Source: Paramicrobacterium agarici (GTDB lineage: Bacteria; Actinomycetota; Actinomycetes; Actinomycetales; Microbacteriaceae). From it: a stretch of DNA of 64,000 nt. This document shows, piece by piece, positions 1 through 9,085 of this stretch. Location: the NCBI RefSeq assembly GCF_002563955.1, contig NZ_PDJE01000001.1, forward strand, positions 2,728,001 through 2,792,000, given 5' to 3'. Both the position numbers and the translations under genes were made by a program. How positions within the stretch are numbered: position 1 is the stretch's first letter; every line of letters starts with the position of its first letter. The notes beneath the pieces are model-generated. The model did not search any database. It was not told the origin of the DNA and was given only the letters and a program-made list of their open reading frames with translations.

Positions 1-1435
1 GCTCCTCAGCTCCGTTCTCTGACAGTCCTGCCATGACGATTGAGGCCGAGTCAGCTCCCGTGACGAAGAAGATCGCGACGAGGATGACCGCGATCACCAT
101 CAGCACGACAGTGATCCAGTCGGGAACAGGCATCTGGCCGAGGAAGTCGAACAGAACAGTGTCGAAGTCGATGTTCGGCGCGCCGTCGACGATCTGCGCG
201 AGCATCTGAGATTTGTCATTCGCGGCTTCAGCACGTTCCTGCAGCCCGATTGCTCCGCCGCCGAAGATCGCGAACCAGATGATCGAGATCGCCGAAGGCA
301 CGAGCAGAACACCCGTGACGAACTGGCGCACGGTGCGACCGCGGGAGATGCGCGCGATGAAGAGCCCCACGAAGGGCGTCCATGACACCCACCAAGCCCA
401 GTAGAAGATCGTCCACGTCGACATCCACTCGGCGACGGCAGGCGCATCGCTGGCCGGCGTCCGCGACGCCATCTGCGGAAGATCGCCGATGAACGCGCCG
501 ATCGTGTCGGGAATGACGTTGAGAATGAACAGCGTCGGGCCGCCGATGAAGACGATGACCGCGAGCAGAATCGCGAGCACCATGTTGATGTTCGACAGCC
601 ACTGAATGCCGCGCTCGATGCCCGAAACGGCAGAAGCGACGAACAGCGCCGTGAGCACGGCGATGATGATCACGAGCAGGCCCGTGCCCACGTTCTGCAT
701 GATGCCGGTCGATTCGAGGCCGCCGCCGATCTGGAGCGCTCCGAGACCGAGGGAGCACGCGGAACCGAAGAGAGTAGCGATGATGGCGAGGATGTTGATG
801 ACCCTGCCGCCCCAGCCATTCACGACCTTGTGGCCGAACAACGAGGTGAACATCGACGAGAACAGCTGGCTGCGGCCGAGCCGGTATGTTCCGTAGGCCA
901 TGCCGAGGCCGACGATCGCGTACATTCCCCATGGATAGAGCGTCCAGTGGAACATTGTCGTGCCCATGGCGGTGCTGACTGCCTGCGGAATCTGCCCGTC
1001 GACGGTTCCGGGAGGCGGCGACATGTAGAAGAATAGCGGTTCGCCCACGCCATAGAAGATGAGCCCGATGCCCATTCCCGTGGCGAACATCATGGCGATC
1101 CATGACGAGGTCTTGAATTGCGGCCCCTCGCCGTCTTTACCGAGCGGAATGGCGCCGAAACGGCTCGCGGCCACCACGATCACGAAGACGGTGAACACCG
1201 TCGCCGCGATCACGAACAGCCAGCCGAAGTTCTTCATCGTGCCGTTGAGGGCCGCATCGGCCACGGTGCCGAGGCCTGCGGGTGTGACGAAACCCCAGAC
1301 GACGAAGGCAACCGCGAGAACGGCGGCAACGCTGAATACGATCCAGTCCGTGCCGTGCTTTTTCTCGTGCTTGCGCCGCTTGGCGCTCTTCTTCAGCTGC
1401 CGGATCAGGTCTTCGGTGGAATCGAGGGTGCTCAT
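1..1435 (-). CDS. BCCT family betaine/choline/carnitine transporter (3' end beyond window)
   Basis: Secondary transporter for quaternary-ammonium osmolytes such as glycine betaine, choline or carnitine, in the cytoplasmic membrane. About 478 codons are visible and the C-terminus runs off the left edge. A charged N-terminus rich in Lys and Arg (residues 10-25) precedes regularly spaced hydrophobic helices. The segments GMGIGLMFYGVGEP, FHWTLYPWGMYAIVGLG and FYWAWWVSWTPFVG are the tryptophan-rich signatures of the family. The ATG at 1435 is chosen as the start of the continuous reading frame; its ribosome site is weak. The substrate cannot be read from sequence. A role in osmoprotection is inferred from the family. 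Confidence 0.9.
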   Translation of the reverse strand, partial: MSTLDSTEDLIRQLKKSAKRRKHEKKHGTDWIVFSVAAVLAVAFVVWGFVTPAGLGTVADAALNGTMKNFGWLFVIAATVFTVFVIVVAASRFGAIPLGKDGEGPQFKTSSWIAMMFATGMGIGLIFYGVGEPLFFYMSPPPGTVDGQIPQAVSTAMGTTMFHWTLYPWGMYAIVGLGMAYGTYRLGRSQLFSSMFTSLFGHKVVNGWGGRVINILAIIATLFGSACSLGLGALQIGGGLESTGIMQNVGTGLLVIIIAVLTALFVASAVSGIERGIQWLSNINMVLAILLAVIVFIGGPTLFILNVIPDTIGAFIGDLPQMASRTPASDAPAVAEWMSTWTIFYWAWWVSWTPFVGLFIARISRGRTVRQFVTGVLLVPSAISIIWFAIFGGGAIGLQERAEAANDKSQMLAQIVDGAPNIDFDTVLFDFLGQMPVPDWITVVLMVIAVILVAIFFVTGADSASIVMAGLSENGAEE

Positions 1436-1617
1436 GTTCGTCCGCCGGGCCGGGAACGGACCGCGGCTCCTCGTCCTTCCGTGATGTCACAGTGACTGCT
1501 TTGGACAGTTGACCACACTATCGCCACTGGCAGCCGTGCGTGGAATCGGGAGGCGTACTCGGCGAAATCGGTGGCGAGATGCAGGATGCTGGGCTCACGC
1601 ACCCGAGTCCCGGATGG

Positions 1618-3108
1618 TCAGAACGTGGCGCCGTGCGACCGAGCACGATAACGCAGGTCGGCAATCGCGACGATGAGCGCGGCGATCACGACAACGCCGA
1701 TGAGCGCGAAGCCGATGGCCATGGCGACTGGCCATTCCGTAAAGGCAAGTGAGGCGAAGACCGCCGCGGTGATCACCGCGATGCCCACCGAGGTTCCGAT
1801 CCTCTGACCGGTCTGCATGATGGCCCCGGAGCTTCCGGCATAGTTCAACGGCACGTCGGCGAGTGTCAGCGTTTGGTTAGGGCTGATCACGACGCCTTGA
1901 GCCGTTCCGATGAACGACAGCGACAGCAGCATCCACCACTCGCTTGCGGCCCCGATCTGGTTCAAGAGCACCACGGCGACCGTCGATGCCAGGCCGAGCA
2001 GGGCGATGAGCAGTCCGACGACAACGATCTTTCGCCCGTAACGAGCGACCCTGCTGCCTGCCCAGTGCGCCGAGAATGCCGAGAGAATGGCCGACGGAAT
2101 GCCGACGAGCCCCGCTTCGAAAGCTGAGTGACCGAGTCCGTCCTGCATGTAGAGCGCAATCAGCACCCAGACGCTCGTCATGCCGAGAAAGTAGAGAGTG
2201 ACGATCACGGTGCCGTTGGCGAAGCTGCGGGTTGCAAAGATCTTCAGATCAACCATCGGACTGTGCCCGCGACGTGCGTAGCGACGCTCCCACATGATCC
2301 ATACTGCGACGAGCAGAACGCCGGCCGGCAACAGCAGCCAGATGAAGCCGGACACGCCCGTCTCGACAAAGGGAAAGAGCAGCGACAGCACGGCGAAACC
2401 GAGAAGCAGGGCTCCGACGATGTCCATAGAGCGGCTGCGCCGCGCGGGCACCTCCGCGTCGACCGGTGCAGCCTGGCCGCGGCTGATCAAGGGCCGCGGA
2501 AACCAGAGGAGCGCCAGAATGACGGCGACGATGCCGACGGGGACGTTCACGAGGAACGTCAGCCGCCAGCCGATCTCGTGCCCGCCGAGGTTGATAAGCA
2601 GACCGCCGAGCACGGGGCCGATGGCGACTGAGACGCCAACGGCGCTGCCGAAATAACCGAACGCCTTACCGCGTTCCGCCCCGCGAAAATAGTGCTGGAT
2701 CATGCCGACGCCCTGCGGATTCAGCAGCCCGGAGCCGATGCCCTGCACAAACCGGGCGACATTGAGCCACTCGGCGTTCGGGGCAAGGCCGGCAGCGATC
2801 GAGGATGCTGTGAAGACGATCACGCCGACAATGAAGATTCCGCCGCGCCCCATGACGTCGCCTGCGCGACCAGCCGCCACCAGAACGATCCCGAACGTCA
2901 GCGCGTAGCCCGAGAGCACCCACTGAATGTCGGATTGTGACGCTCCGAGTCCGCTCTGGATCGACGGCAGCGCCACGTTAACGATGCTGACGCTGATGAG
3001 CGACATGAAGATCGCGACGAGAAGCACCGCGAGAATTCGCCACCGAGCGGGGTCAGGTGACTCGCCCTTGGCATCGTTCCCCGCGTTGATTGTGCTTCTC
3101 GCCGACAT
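1618..3108 (-). CDS. MFS transporter, DHA2 family (14-TM drug efflux type)
   Basis: Proton-driven exporter of the EmrB/QacA (DHA2) kind, 496 residues, with about 14 hydrophobic segments. The N-terminal MFS motif A region reads AAGRAGDVMGRGGIF, and motif C-like glycine/proline helices follow (GSAVGVSVAIGPVLGGLL). The start is ATG 3108 because GGAGG lies 5-9 bases upstream; a GTG-type extension to 3141 has no ribosome site. It lies downstream of, and on the same strand as, the NmrA-like reductase (gap about 94 bases), so co-transcription is possible. The substrate is unknown; drug or metabolite efflux is inferred from the family. Confidence 0.9.
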   Translation of the reverse strand: MSARSTINAGNDAKGESPDPARWRILAVLLVAIFMSLISVSIVNVALPSIQSGLGASQSDIQWVLSGYALTFGIVLVAAGRAGDVMGRGGIFIVGVIVFTASSIAAGLAPNAEWLNVARFVQGIGSGLLNPQGVGMIQHYFRGAERGKAFGYFGSAVGVSVAIGPVLGGLLINLGGHEIGWRLTFLVNVPVGIVAVILALLWFPRPLISRGQAAPVDAEVPARRSRSMDIVGALLLGFAVLSLLFPFVETGVSGFIWLLLPAGVLLVAVWIMWERRYARRGHSPMVDLKIFATRSFANGTVIVTLYFLGMTSVWVLIALYMQDGLGHSAFEAGLVGIPSAILSAFSAHWAGSRVARYGRKIVVVGLLIALLGLASTVAVVLLNQIGAASEWWMLLSLSFIGTAQGVVISPNQTLTLADVPLNYAGSSGAIMQTGQRIGTSVGIAVITAAVFASLAFTEWPVAMAIGFALIGVVVIAALIVAIADLRYRARSHGATF

Positions 3109-3202
3109 AATCCTCCGTGTGCGTCCACCACCTGCCAACACATTGTGCAGCTATTTATTCCGGTTCGCTGGCTCCCCAGCGTGGCCGGCGCGGCAGGTTC
3201 CG

Positions 3203-3886
3203 TCAGGCGAGCGCGTCGGAGATGGCGGTGTCCCCGTCGAAGAAGTTGACGGTCTCGTTGACCGCCGCGTTCTGCGCGATCACGTAGGTGATGACCTCGG
3301 CGACGTTCTCGCGCGATGTGACCTTCTCATCGGCAGACAGCGTTTGCTTGATTCCCTCACCGGTTTCATCGGCGAGGACGATCGTGCCCGATGCCGGTTC
3401 GAGCGTCAGTCGTCCGGGCCCGAGGATCGTGTAATCGAGGTCCGTGCCGCGCAGGTACTCATCGGCATCGTGCTTCGCTTTGGCGTAGGGATAGAACGAA
3501 TTGCCGGGTTCGAGGTTGTCAATGTCGACAGCAGCTCGAGCGTACGAGACCATGACGTAGCGATCGACACCGGCCTTGAGCGCGGCGTCCATCGTTCGAG
3601 TGGCAGCGTCGAAGTCGACCGCAGCCGTGCGCTGCGGATTACCTCCGCCTGCCCCGGCGGAGAAGACGACGGCGTCGGCGCCAGCGAAGGCCTCGGCGAG
3701 TGCATCGACATCGGCGCTCTCAATGTCGAGAACCACAGGTTCGGCTTCGGCACGGTGAACATCGTCGCTCTGCTGAGGGTCACGGATCAACGACTCGACG
3801 CGGTACCCCGCAGCGGCCAGCTTTGGTGCAGCGAGCAGGGCGATCTTGCCGTGTCCGCCGACGATGATTACTCGCTTGTCGGTCAT
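3203..3886 (-). CDS. NAD(P)-binding atypical SDR (NmrA/SDR_a5-like)
   Basis: A 227-residue NAD(P)H-binding protein with an N-terminal Rossmann strand and loop (VIIVGGHGKIA, residues 6-16), a VVFSAGAGGG turn near residue 75, and the YVMVSYARA and YAKAKHDADEYLR region in place of a standard YxxxK pair. This matches the sugar epimerase/NmrA-like group, many of which are sensors or reductases of unknown substrate. AGGAGG sits just upstream of ATG 3886. It is divergent from nhaA across a 241-base spacer. Fold assignment is firm; function is not. Confidence 0.85.
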   Translation of the reverse strand: MTDKRVIIVGGHGKIALLAAPKLAAAGYRVESLIRDPQQSDDVHRAEAEPVVLDIESADVDALAEAFAGADAVVFSAGAGGGNPQRTAAVDFDAATRTMDAALKAGVDRYVMVSYARAAVDIDNLEPGNSFYPYAKAKHDADEYLRGTDLDYTILGPGRLTLEPASGTIVLADETGEGIKQTLSADEKVTSRENVAEVITYVIAQNAAVNETVNFFDGDTAISDALA

Positions 3887-4127
3887 GAGTTCCTCCTTCT
3901 GCGCCGAGCAGCGCGGTCGTCAGTGCTGCCGGCTGGTGTGCGCCCCCGACAGCATCCGTCTCCAAGGTCAACCTATCGCCGAGGACGTTATTCCGTCAGA
4001 CTTTCGCCATCTCGGAATAGTGACGCGCCGTTTCGCGCTACGTAGTGTCATGGCGGGCCGCGTCGGTCGTTCTGCATGGCCTCCCCGTCAGATCCAGCGC
4101 TAATCGAACGAGCGGAAGGCTCCCGCG
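3887..4127. other. Divergent intergenic spacer (NmrA-like gene / nhaA)
   Basis: The largest non-coding gap in the window at 241 bases. It must hold both promoters. The only clear structure is a 7-base inverted repeat, TATTCCG at 3989-3995 and CGGAATA at 4013-4019, separated by 17 bases, which could be an operator or a weak hairpin. One copy of the octamer CAGCATCC lies near 3951. Nothing coding was recognised. Confidence 0.5.
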
Positions 4128-6053
4128 ATGAATGCTCCCCAACCGCCCACGACCCCCGCTCAGCATCCTGACTTCGGCCTCACCGTCATCACGCGTTCGC
4201 CCGACCCGACCCAGAGCGGCGCGACACCGCCGCCACGCCCGCCTCTGACGGAACGCATTCAAGCCATGGGCCAAAGCCGGCTTGGCGCGCTGCTCCTGCT
4301 GGTCGCAACGATCATTGCCGTCATCTGGGCGAACGTCTCGTACGCGTCTTACGAGCAGGTCTGGGGAACGCACCTCGTGATCGGACTCGAAGACCTGCAG
4401 CTCAACTTCACCCTGCACGCATTCGTCAATGACGCGATCATGGCTGTCTTCTTCTTCACCGTTGGCCTCGAAGTCCGCCGCGAGTTCGCCATTGGGGAGC
4501 TCACCACCTGGTCGCGGGCCATGGTGCCCGTCGCAGCCGCGATTGCCGGGCTCGCTGTTCCCGCACTCCTCTACGTCATCATCGCCACTGGAACGGGTGC
4601 CGAAGAAGCATGGGGCGTGGTCATCTCAACCGACACGGCGTTCCTCGTCGGCGCACTTGCGCTTGTCGGGCCCCGGGCGCCAGGGCGTTTACGTGTGTTT
4701 CTTCTCGCCATGGCCGTCGTCGATGATATCGGCGCGCTCGCGATCATCGCGCTCATCTATACCGACGACCTGCAGATTCTTCCCCTCGCGATCGCGGCCG
4801 TCGGGCTCGCGGGAATCTTCTTCACCCGCTACCTGCGCGCTGGGCGCGGGCCGACATACGGCATCCTCTCGGTCATCGTGTGGCTCGCCTTTCTCGCATC
4901 TGGCGTGCACCCGACTCTGGCGGGAGTGGCCATTGCGCTTCTCGTGCCGGTCTACCGTCCGAATCGCCGAGACGTCGAGCACGCACTCAGTCTCACACAA
5001 ACATTCCGCCAGTCCCCCAATTCGCAGTACGCTCGCGCAGCGGCGAACAGCCTGCGCGAGTCCATCTCGATCAACGAACGGCTCCAATCCGCATACGCAC
5101 CGGTCATCGCATACGCGATCATTCCGCTGTTCGCGCTGGCGAACGCCGGTGTGAGAATCAATGGGGAAATCCTCGCCGATGCGGTGCGCTCCCCGATCAT
5201 GTGGGCGATCGTCGTCGGCCTCGTCGTCGGAAAGTTCGTCGGCATCTTTGGCATGGTCTGGCTCACCCGGGTCTTTCGCGTCGGCAGTCTCGGACCCGGC
5301 CTGACTCTTCGGCGCATCGCGGGAGGCAGCCTGCTTTCGGGAATCGGCTTCACGATTTCACTGTTCATCGTCGGCCTGGCGATCAGCGATACGGAGGTGC
5401 AGAACATCGCGCGGGTGGGTGTGCTGACAGCATCCGTCATCGCGTTTGCTGCTTCTGCGCTTTTCTTCCGCATCTCGGAGCGGTCCACTCCCTCGTCGGA
5501 TATCGGACACACCCTGGTACGCCCCGTCGACCCTGCCCGCGACCACGTCTACGGGCCGGAGGACGCGCCATACACGCTTGTCGAATACGGTGATTTTCAG
5601 TGCGAGTTCTGCCTCAAGGCGACTGGTGCCGTGCGAGAGGTGCAGCGTGAGCTCGGCGACAACGTTCGATACGTCTGGAGGCACGCGCCGCTTTCCGCGT
5701 ACCATCCCAATGCTGTTGCCGCGGCCGAGGCGTCTGAAGCAGCGTTTCGTCAGGGCAAGTTCGGCGAATTCATGCGCAGTCTCTTCGCCGACCAGGAGCA
5801 CCAGCAACCCGCTGACATGTTGCGCCGTGCCGACGAACTGGGCCTGGACATCGACAGATTCGAATCTGACCTCAACTCGGCTGAGGTTGCGGCTCGGGTT
5901 CGCGACGATGCGTTCGACGCTGAGGCGATGGAGATCTCGGCGGTACCGACGTTCTTCGTCAACGGAGTGCGTCACGTCGGCCCGTTCGATGCTGCGTCGC
6001 TCATCCGTGCGCTCGAATCGACGCCACCTTCGTCCGCCCATTCCCGGTCATAG
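4128..6053 (+). CDS. nhaA: Na+/H+ antiporter NhaA fused to a C-terminal thioredoxin/DsbA-like domain
   Basis: Membrane antiporter that expels Na+ in exchange for H+ and controls internal pH. Residues about 45-440 form the NhaA domain; the ion-binding aspartate pair is present in AVVDDIGALAI (D199, D200). Residues about 470-630 form a thioredoxin-fold domain related to DsbA/Thioredoxin_4, with the redox motif C492-E-F-C495 after VEYGDFQ and a cis-proline region SAVPTFFVNG near residue 605. Total length is 641, against about 390 for stand-alone NhaA. The order is transporter first, then redox domain. The start ATG 4128 follows GGAAGG. A rare TTA leucine codon lies at 4689. How the two domains cooperate is unknown; redox gating or simple tethering are inferences. 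Confidence 0.93.
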   Translation: MNAPQPPTTPAQHPDFGLTVITRSPDPTQSGATPPPRPPLTERIQAMGQSRLGALLLLVATIIAVIWANVSYASYEQVWGTHLVIGLEDLQLNFTLHAFVNDAIMAVFFFTVGLEVRREFAIGELTTWSRAMVPVAAAIAGLAVPALLYVIIATGTGAEEAWGVVISTDTAFLVGALALVGPRAPGRLRVFLLAMAVVDDIGALAIIALIYTDDLQILPLAIAAVGLAGIFFTRYLRAGRGPTYGILSVIVWLAFLASGVHPTLAGVAIALLVPVYRPNRRDVEHALSLTQTFRQSPNSQYARAAANSLRESISINERLQSAYAPVIAYAIIPLFALANAGVRINGEILADAVRSPIMWAIVVGLVVGKFVGIFGMVWLTRVFRVGSLGPGLTLRRIAGGSLLSGIGFTISLFIVGLAISDTEVQNIARVGVLTASVIAFAASALFFRISERSTPSSDIGHTLVRPVDPARDHVYGPEDAPYTLVEYGDFQCEFCLKATGAVREVQRELGDNVRYVWRHAPLSAYHPNAVAAAEASEAAFRQGKFGEFMRSLFADQEHQQPADMLRRADELGLDIDRFESDLNSAEVAARVRDDAFDAEAMEISAVPTFFVNGVRHVGPFDAASLIRALESTPPSSAHSRS

Positions 6054-6174
6054 CTGCGGGCAAACGCGGCGCGCTGAAGTGATGACTCTCACCGAAAGCG
6101 CGCGCTGGATGTTCAGCGACCCCTCACGCCGGGAGTAGCGTTCAAGCGGTTGCACCGTCGAGTCAGGAGGCCAC

Positions 6175-6813
6175 GTGCTCGTCAGCTGGACCGCCATACT
6201 GGGCGTAGCGCTCATTGAGCTCGGAATGGTGCTGACGCCGGGACCGAACATGATCTACCTGGTCTCCCGGTCGATCTCCCAGGGAACGCGAGCGGCAATG
6301 ATCGCGTTGGCCGGAACAGCTGTCGGTTTCTTCGCCTACCTTGCAGCCGCCGCGCTGGGGCTGGCGACCCTGTTCGCCGCTGTTCCAGCGGCGTTCGTCG
6401 TTGTCAAGATTGCCGGTGCCATCTACCTCGCCTACCTCGCATGGCACATGCTGAAGCCCGGCGGGCGCTCGGCGTTCGACCCCGTGGCTATCGCTCCCGT
6501 CCGTCCGCTGCGCCTCTTTGGAATGGGTCTCATCACGAACCTGCTGAACCCGAAGATCGCGGTGTTGTATGCGGCCCTGCTGCCTCAATTCATTAATCCG
6601 GCCCAAACGATCTGGGTTCAATTTCTCATTCTTGGCGGCGTGCAGATCGTCATCGGCGTCGTCGTGAACGGCCTGATCGCCGCGAGTGCGGGACGTCTCT
6701 CACGGTTCCTGCGAACGCGACCGGTGGCCATGCGTCTTCAGGGATGGCTTTCGGGGACGCTCCTGGCCGGGTTCGCGGTCAAGCTCGCCTTCGAGAAACA
6801 ACCCGCACAGTGA
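6175..6813 (+). CDS. LysE/RhtB family amino-acid exporter
   Basis: A small six-helix exporter of amino acids (lysine, homoserine and threonine type), 212 residues. It opens with the typical GVALIELGMVLTPGPNMIYLVSR segment (quoted in part: LTPGPNMIYLVSRSI), where the GPN motif is diagnostic, and contains GMGLITNLLNPKIAVLY, the NxxNPK motif of LysE proteins. The start is GTG 6175, with AGGAGG four bases upstream. It follows nhaA by 121 bases and converges with the YjbR-like gene 16 bases downstream. The exported substrate is not determinable here. Confidence 0.9.
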   Translation: MLVSWTAILGVALIELGMVLTPGPNMIYLVSRSISQGTRAAMIALAGTAVGFFAYLAAAALGLATLFAAVPAAFVVVKIAGAIYLAYLAWHMLKPGGRSAFDPVAIAPVRPLRLFGMGLITNLLNPKIAVLYAALLPQFINPAQTIWVQFLILGGVQIVIGVVVNGLIAASAGRLSRFLRTRPVAMRLQGWLSGTLLAGFAVKLAFEKQPAQ

Positions 6814-6829
6814 GCACATACTCACGCCT

Positions 6830-7372
6830 CTAACGCGGGTCGTGCCACTCGCGCTCCCCTTCAGCGAGTGCCTCGGTGAGCAATCGCATCGCGCGCGGAC
6901 CTACTCCATGTAGCTTTGCAACCTCAGACGGTGACGTCTCGGCGACCTCATCGAGAGTCGACAGTCCTGCCGTGAGAAGCGCCCGTGTCGCGGGAGCGCC
7001 GAGTGACCGAGGCAGGTCACCGGCATCCGACCCCGTCTGCTGAGCCTCTATCAGGCGCTGTGCCAATCTCTTGGGCGCGCGCCACATCCATGAACGGACT
7101 ACGAGGTCATTCAGGTCCTTCCCCGTCACCAGGGTGAGGGGAACACGGATGCCGATAGCGCCGCCGTTCTTCTCGATCGCTTCGCTGCCCGAATGTGCTT
7201 CGAGTACGTGACCGACCTCGTCGGGCGACAGCCTGACCTGCACGATGTCAGGGGAAGCAACGGAGACGAACCCTCGTCCCCGGACGAAGAACGCCGTCAT
7301 CCCGAAGTGGGTGCCTTCCGTCACCTCCGGCAAACCCAGCGCAGTCTGACGCAAGTGAGCAATCGTGGTCAT
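6830..7372 (-). CDS. MmcQ/YjbR family protein with C-terminal helix-hairpin-helix region
   Basis: 180 residues. The N-terminal half (about 1-110) has the MmcQ/YjbR pattern LRQTALGLPEVTEGTHFG, ending in a helical SWMWRAPKRL, a fold often called DNA-binding though function is poorly tested. The C-terminal third (about 120-175) carries LGAPATRALLTAGLSTLDEV and LHGVGPRAMRLL, a helix-hairpin-helix pair like that in RNA polymerase alpha-CTD. The start ATG overlaps the stop of the upstream mycothiol-enzyme-like gene by four bases (7369-7372), so the two are probably translationally coupled. Confidence 0.8.
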   Translation of the reverse strand: MTTIAHLRQTALGLPEVTEGTHFGMTAFFVRGRGFVSVASPDIVQVRLSPDEVGHVLEAHSGSEAIEKNGGAIGIRVPLTLVTGKDLNDLVVRSWMWRAPKRLAQRLIEAQQTGSDAGDLPRSLGAPATRALLTAGLSTLDEVAETSPSEVAKLHGVGPRAMRLLTEALAEGEREWHDPR

Positions 7373-7980
7373 GCTGCCTCCCGTACATCGTCCAATCGGC
7401 GGCGCCCCGTCACGACGAGAACGAGCAGGTGCACCGGTAGCCGAATCACCGAGCCGTGCCCGACCGTTGCATCAGCATCGTCCGCTTCCAGCCGGACTCC
7501 GGTCAGGTCCACTCCAAAATACGTGAAGTTGCGGTCGTCAGCCGCGCGCAGCATGAGGGCGAGCCGTTCCGCGGGTGCATTCGGCAGCCCGAGCGCGACC
7601 GTCACATCGAGACCATGGATCAGCTCATGGCTGAGGGCGCCGGCCGGACCACCTCCGGGCGGCTGCCAGCGGCTGTCGGCGTGAGACTGCCACAGCTTCA
7701 GAAGCTCTGCGTCTGACAACTCAGAGGTGGCGCCGAGAGCATCCTGTTGTGCAAAGCGATCGAACTTAAAGCCGTGGCGCAGCATCCCGACGAGGTACCC
7801 AAGAGGACGTAGACGGTACGGCATCGTGAGGTGGGCGACGACCTCTCGAATCCGCCAGCCGTCGCAGAGTGAGGGCGCAGACCAGTCGTCGTCGCCAAAC
7901 TGCTCCGCCAACTCGATGAGGCGATGGCGTTCGGCCAGCGTCTCCGTCATCAGCATGTCGGTATCGGGGGTGGTGGTCAT
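7369..7980 (-). CDS. Maleylpyruvate isomerase-family, mycothiol-dependent enzyme (DinB-like fold)
   Basis: 203-residue member of the MDMPI_N/DinB-like family, whose characterised members use mycothiol and a divalent metal. The expected metal ligands are visible as H in REVVAHLTMP (about residue 54) and the pair in LSHELIHGLDV (about residues 133-137). ATG 7980 is preferred because GAGGAG precedes it; longer frames upstream overlap the sigma-factor gene. It lies 61 bases after the ECF sigma gene on the same strand and overlaps the YjbR-like gene. The substrate is unknown; many paralogues are uncharacterised. Confidence 0.82.
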   Translation of the reverse strand: MTTTPDTDMLMTETLAERHRLIELAEQFGDDDWSAPSLCDGWRIREVVAHLTMPYRLRPLGYLVGMLRHGFKFDRFAQQDALGATSELSDAELLKLWQSHADSRWQPPGGGPAGALSHELIHGLDVTVALGLPNAPAERLALMLRAADDRNFTYFGVDLTGVRLEADDADATVGHGSVIRLPVHLLVLVVTGRRRLDDVREAA

Positions 7981-8041
7981 GCGCGTCTCCTCACGCCTCT
8001 GCGGAACTGTCACCTCCGTATACGGGCGCGGGCGACGAAAA

Positions 8042-9007
8042 TCATCGCACCGCAGAAGAATGCGGGAAAACATCGGGAAGGCCGAAATCGGCGAAACGAT
8101 CACCCATGCCCAGAAACGTGGTTGTTCGCGCAATCTGCCCGTCCCGCGCTTCGACGGCGATGAGTGCGAACGGTCGCAGCACGTCGTGCTCGTCAGGTCG
8201 ATATTGACCGAGTCCCGGTGCTCCGTTGACGTCGACGACAATGAATCGGTCGCGGGCGCAGTCGTCGGTCGCTCCCATGAGAGTGGCGATCGCGGAACCG
8301 CCCCTGATCCACCAATCGAATGGCGGCATACTCGTTCTGGCGTCAGCACAGAGCAGATTGGTGAGTCCCGCGACGTCGTGCGATTCGAAGGCGTCTACGT
8401 AGCGCTCGAGAAGCTCAACCTGGGGAGCCGAGAGTGCGACAGCATCCTCGATCTCACGGGCATCGGCGAGACGCGCCCGGGCACGTTGAAGTGCACTGGT
8501 TACCGAGGCCACCGAGGTGTCGAGAATGTCGGCGCACTCGGCCGCCGAGTAGGCGAGCACGTCGCGAAGAACCAGGACCGCGCGCTGTTTCGCCGGGAGA
8601 TGCTGAAGCAGGGCGACGAACGCGAGTCGCACCGTTTCGCGCTCGACAGCTGTGTCTGCGGGGTCGTCGGTGCCGAAAAGACGAGCGCCGGGCACCGGCT
8701 CCACCCAGCGGTGCGGAGGCAAGGGCACTCCGAGATCGTCGCCGTCCATGTGCTCGGGGCCGCCAAACAGCATCCGACGATCTGCACCGCGAAGGCGATC
8801 GAGGCAGATGCGCGTCGCGATCCGATACAGCCAGGTGCGCAGGGCTCCACGGCTGGGATCGTACTGATCGCGGCGTTCGTGCGCCCTGATCAGAGTGTCC
8901 TGAACGGCATCCTCGGCATCTGCGGCCGAGCCAAGCATGCGGTAGCAGTGGCGGATGAGCGGCTGCCGAAGGGACTCGAGCTTCTCGGCCGACACGATCC
9001 CGTCCAT
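8042..9007 (-). CDS. ECF sigma-70 factor with SnoaL-like C-terminal domain (SigX5/SigG type)
   Basis: Extracytoplasmic-function sigma factor of 321 residues. Region 2 (about 12-80) reads LIRHCYRMLGSAADAEDAVQDTLIRA; region 4 (about 130-185) reads HLPAKQRAVLVLRDVLAYSAAECADIL and is followed by a helix rich in Arg. The remaining 120 residues form a SnoaL/NTF2-like domain (ERYVDAFESHDVAGLTNLL), which in related factors acts in cis to control activity, so no separate anti-sigma is required and none is adjacent. Genes for the mycothiol-type enzyme and YjbR-like protein lie directly downstream and may be its regulon. Confidence 0.9.
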   Translation of the reverse strand: MDGIVSAEKLESLRQPLIRHCYRMLGSAADAEDAVQDTLIRAHERRDQYDPSRGALRTWLYRIATRICLDRLRGADRRMLFGGPEHMDGDDLGVPLPPHRWVEPVPGARLFGTDDPADTAVERETVRLAFVALLQHLPAKQRAVLVLRDVLAYSAAECADILDTSVASVTSALQRARARLADAREIEDAVALSAPQVELLERYVDAFESHDVAGLTNLLCADARTSMPPFDWWIRGGSAIATLMGATDDCARDRFIVVDVNGAPGLGQYRPDEHDVLRPFALIAVEARDGQIARTTTFLGMGDRFADFGLPDVFPHSSAVR

Positions 9008-9085
9008 GACCCCACACTAATAGGAGGCCGTGTCAGGAGACAGTCGCAACGGATACGGTCAGTTCAGAGCCGATTTTCGCGGCGC

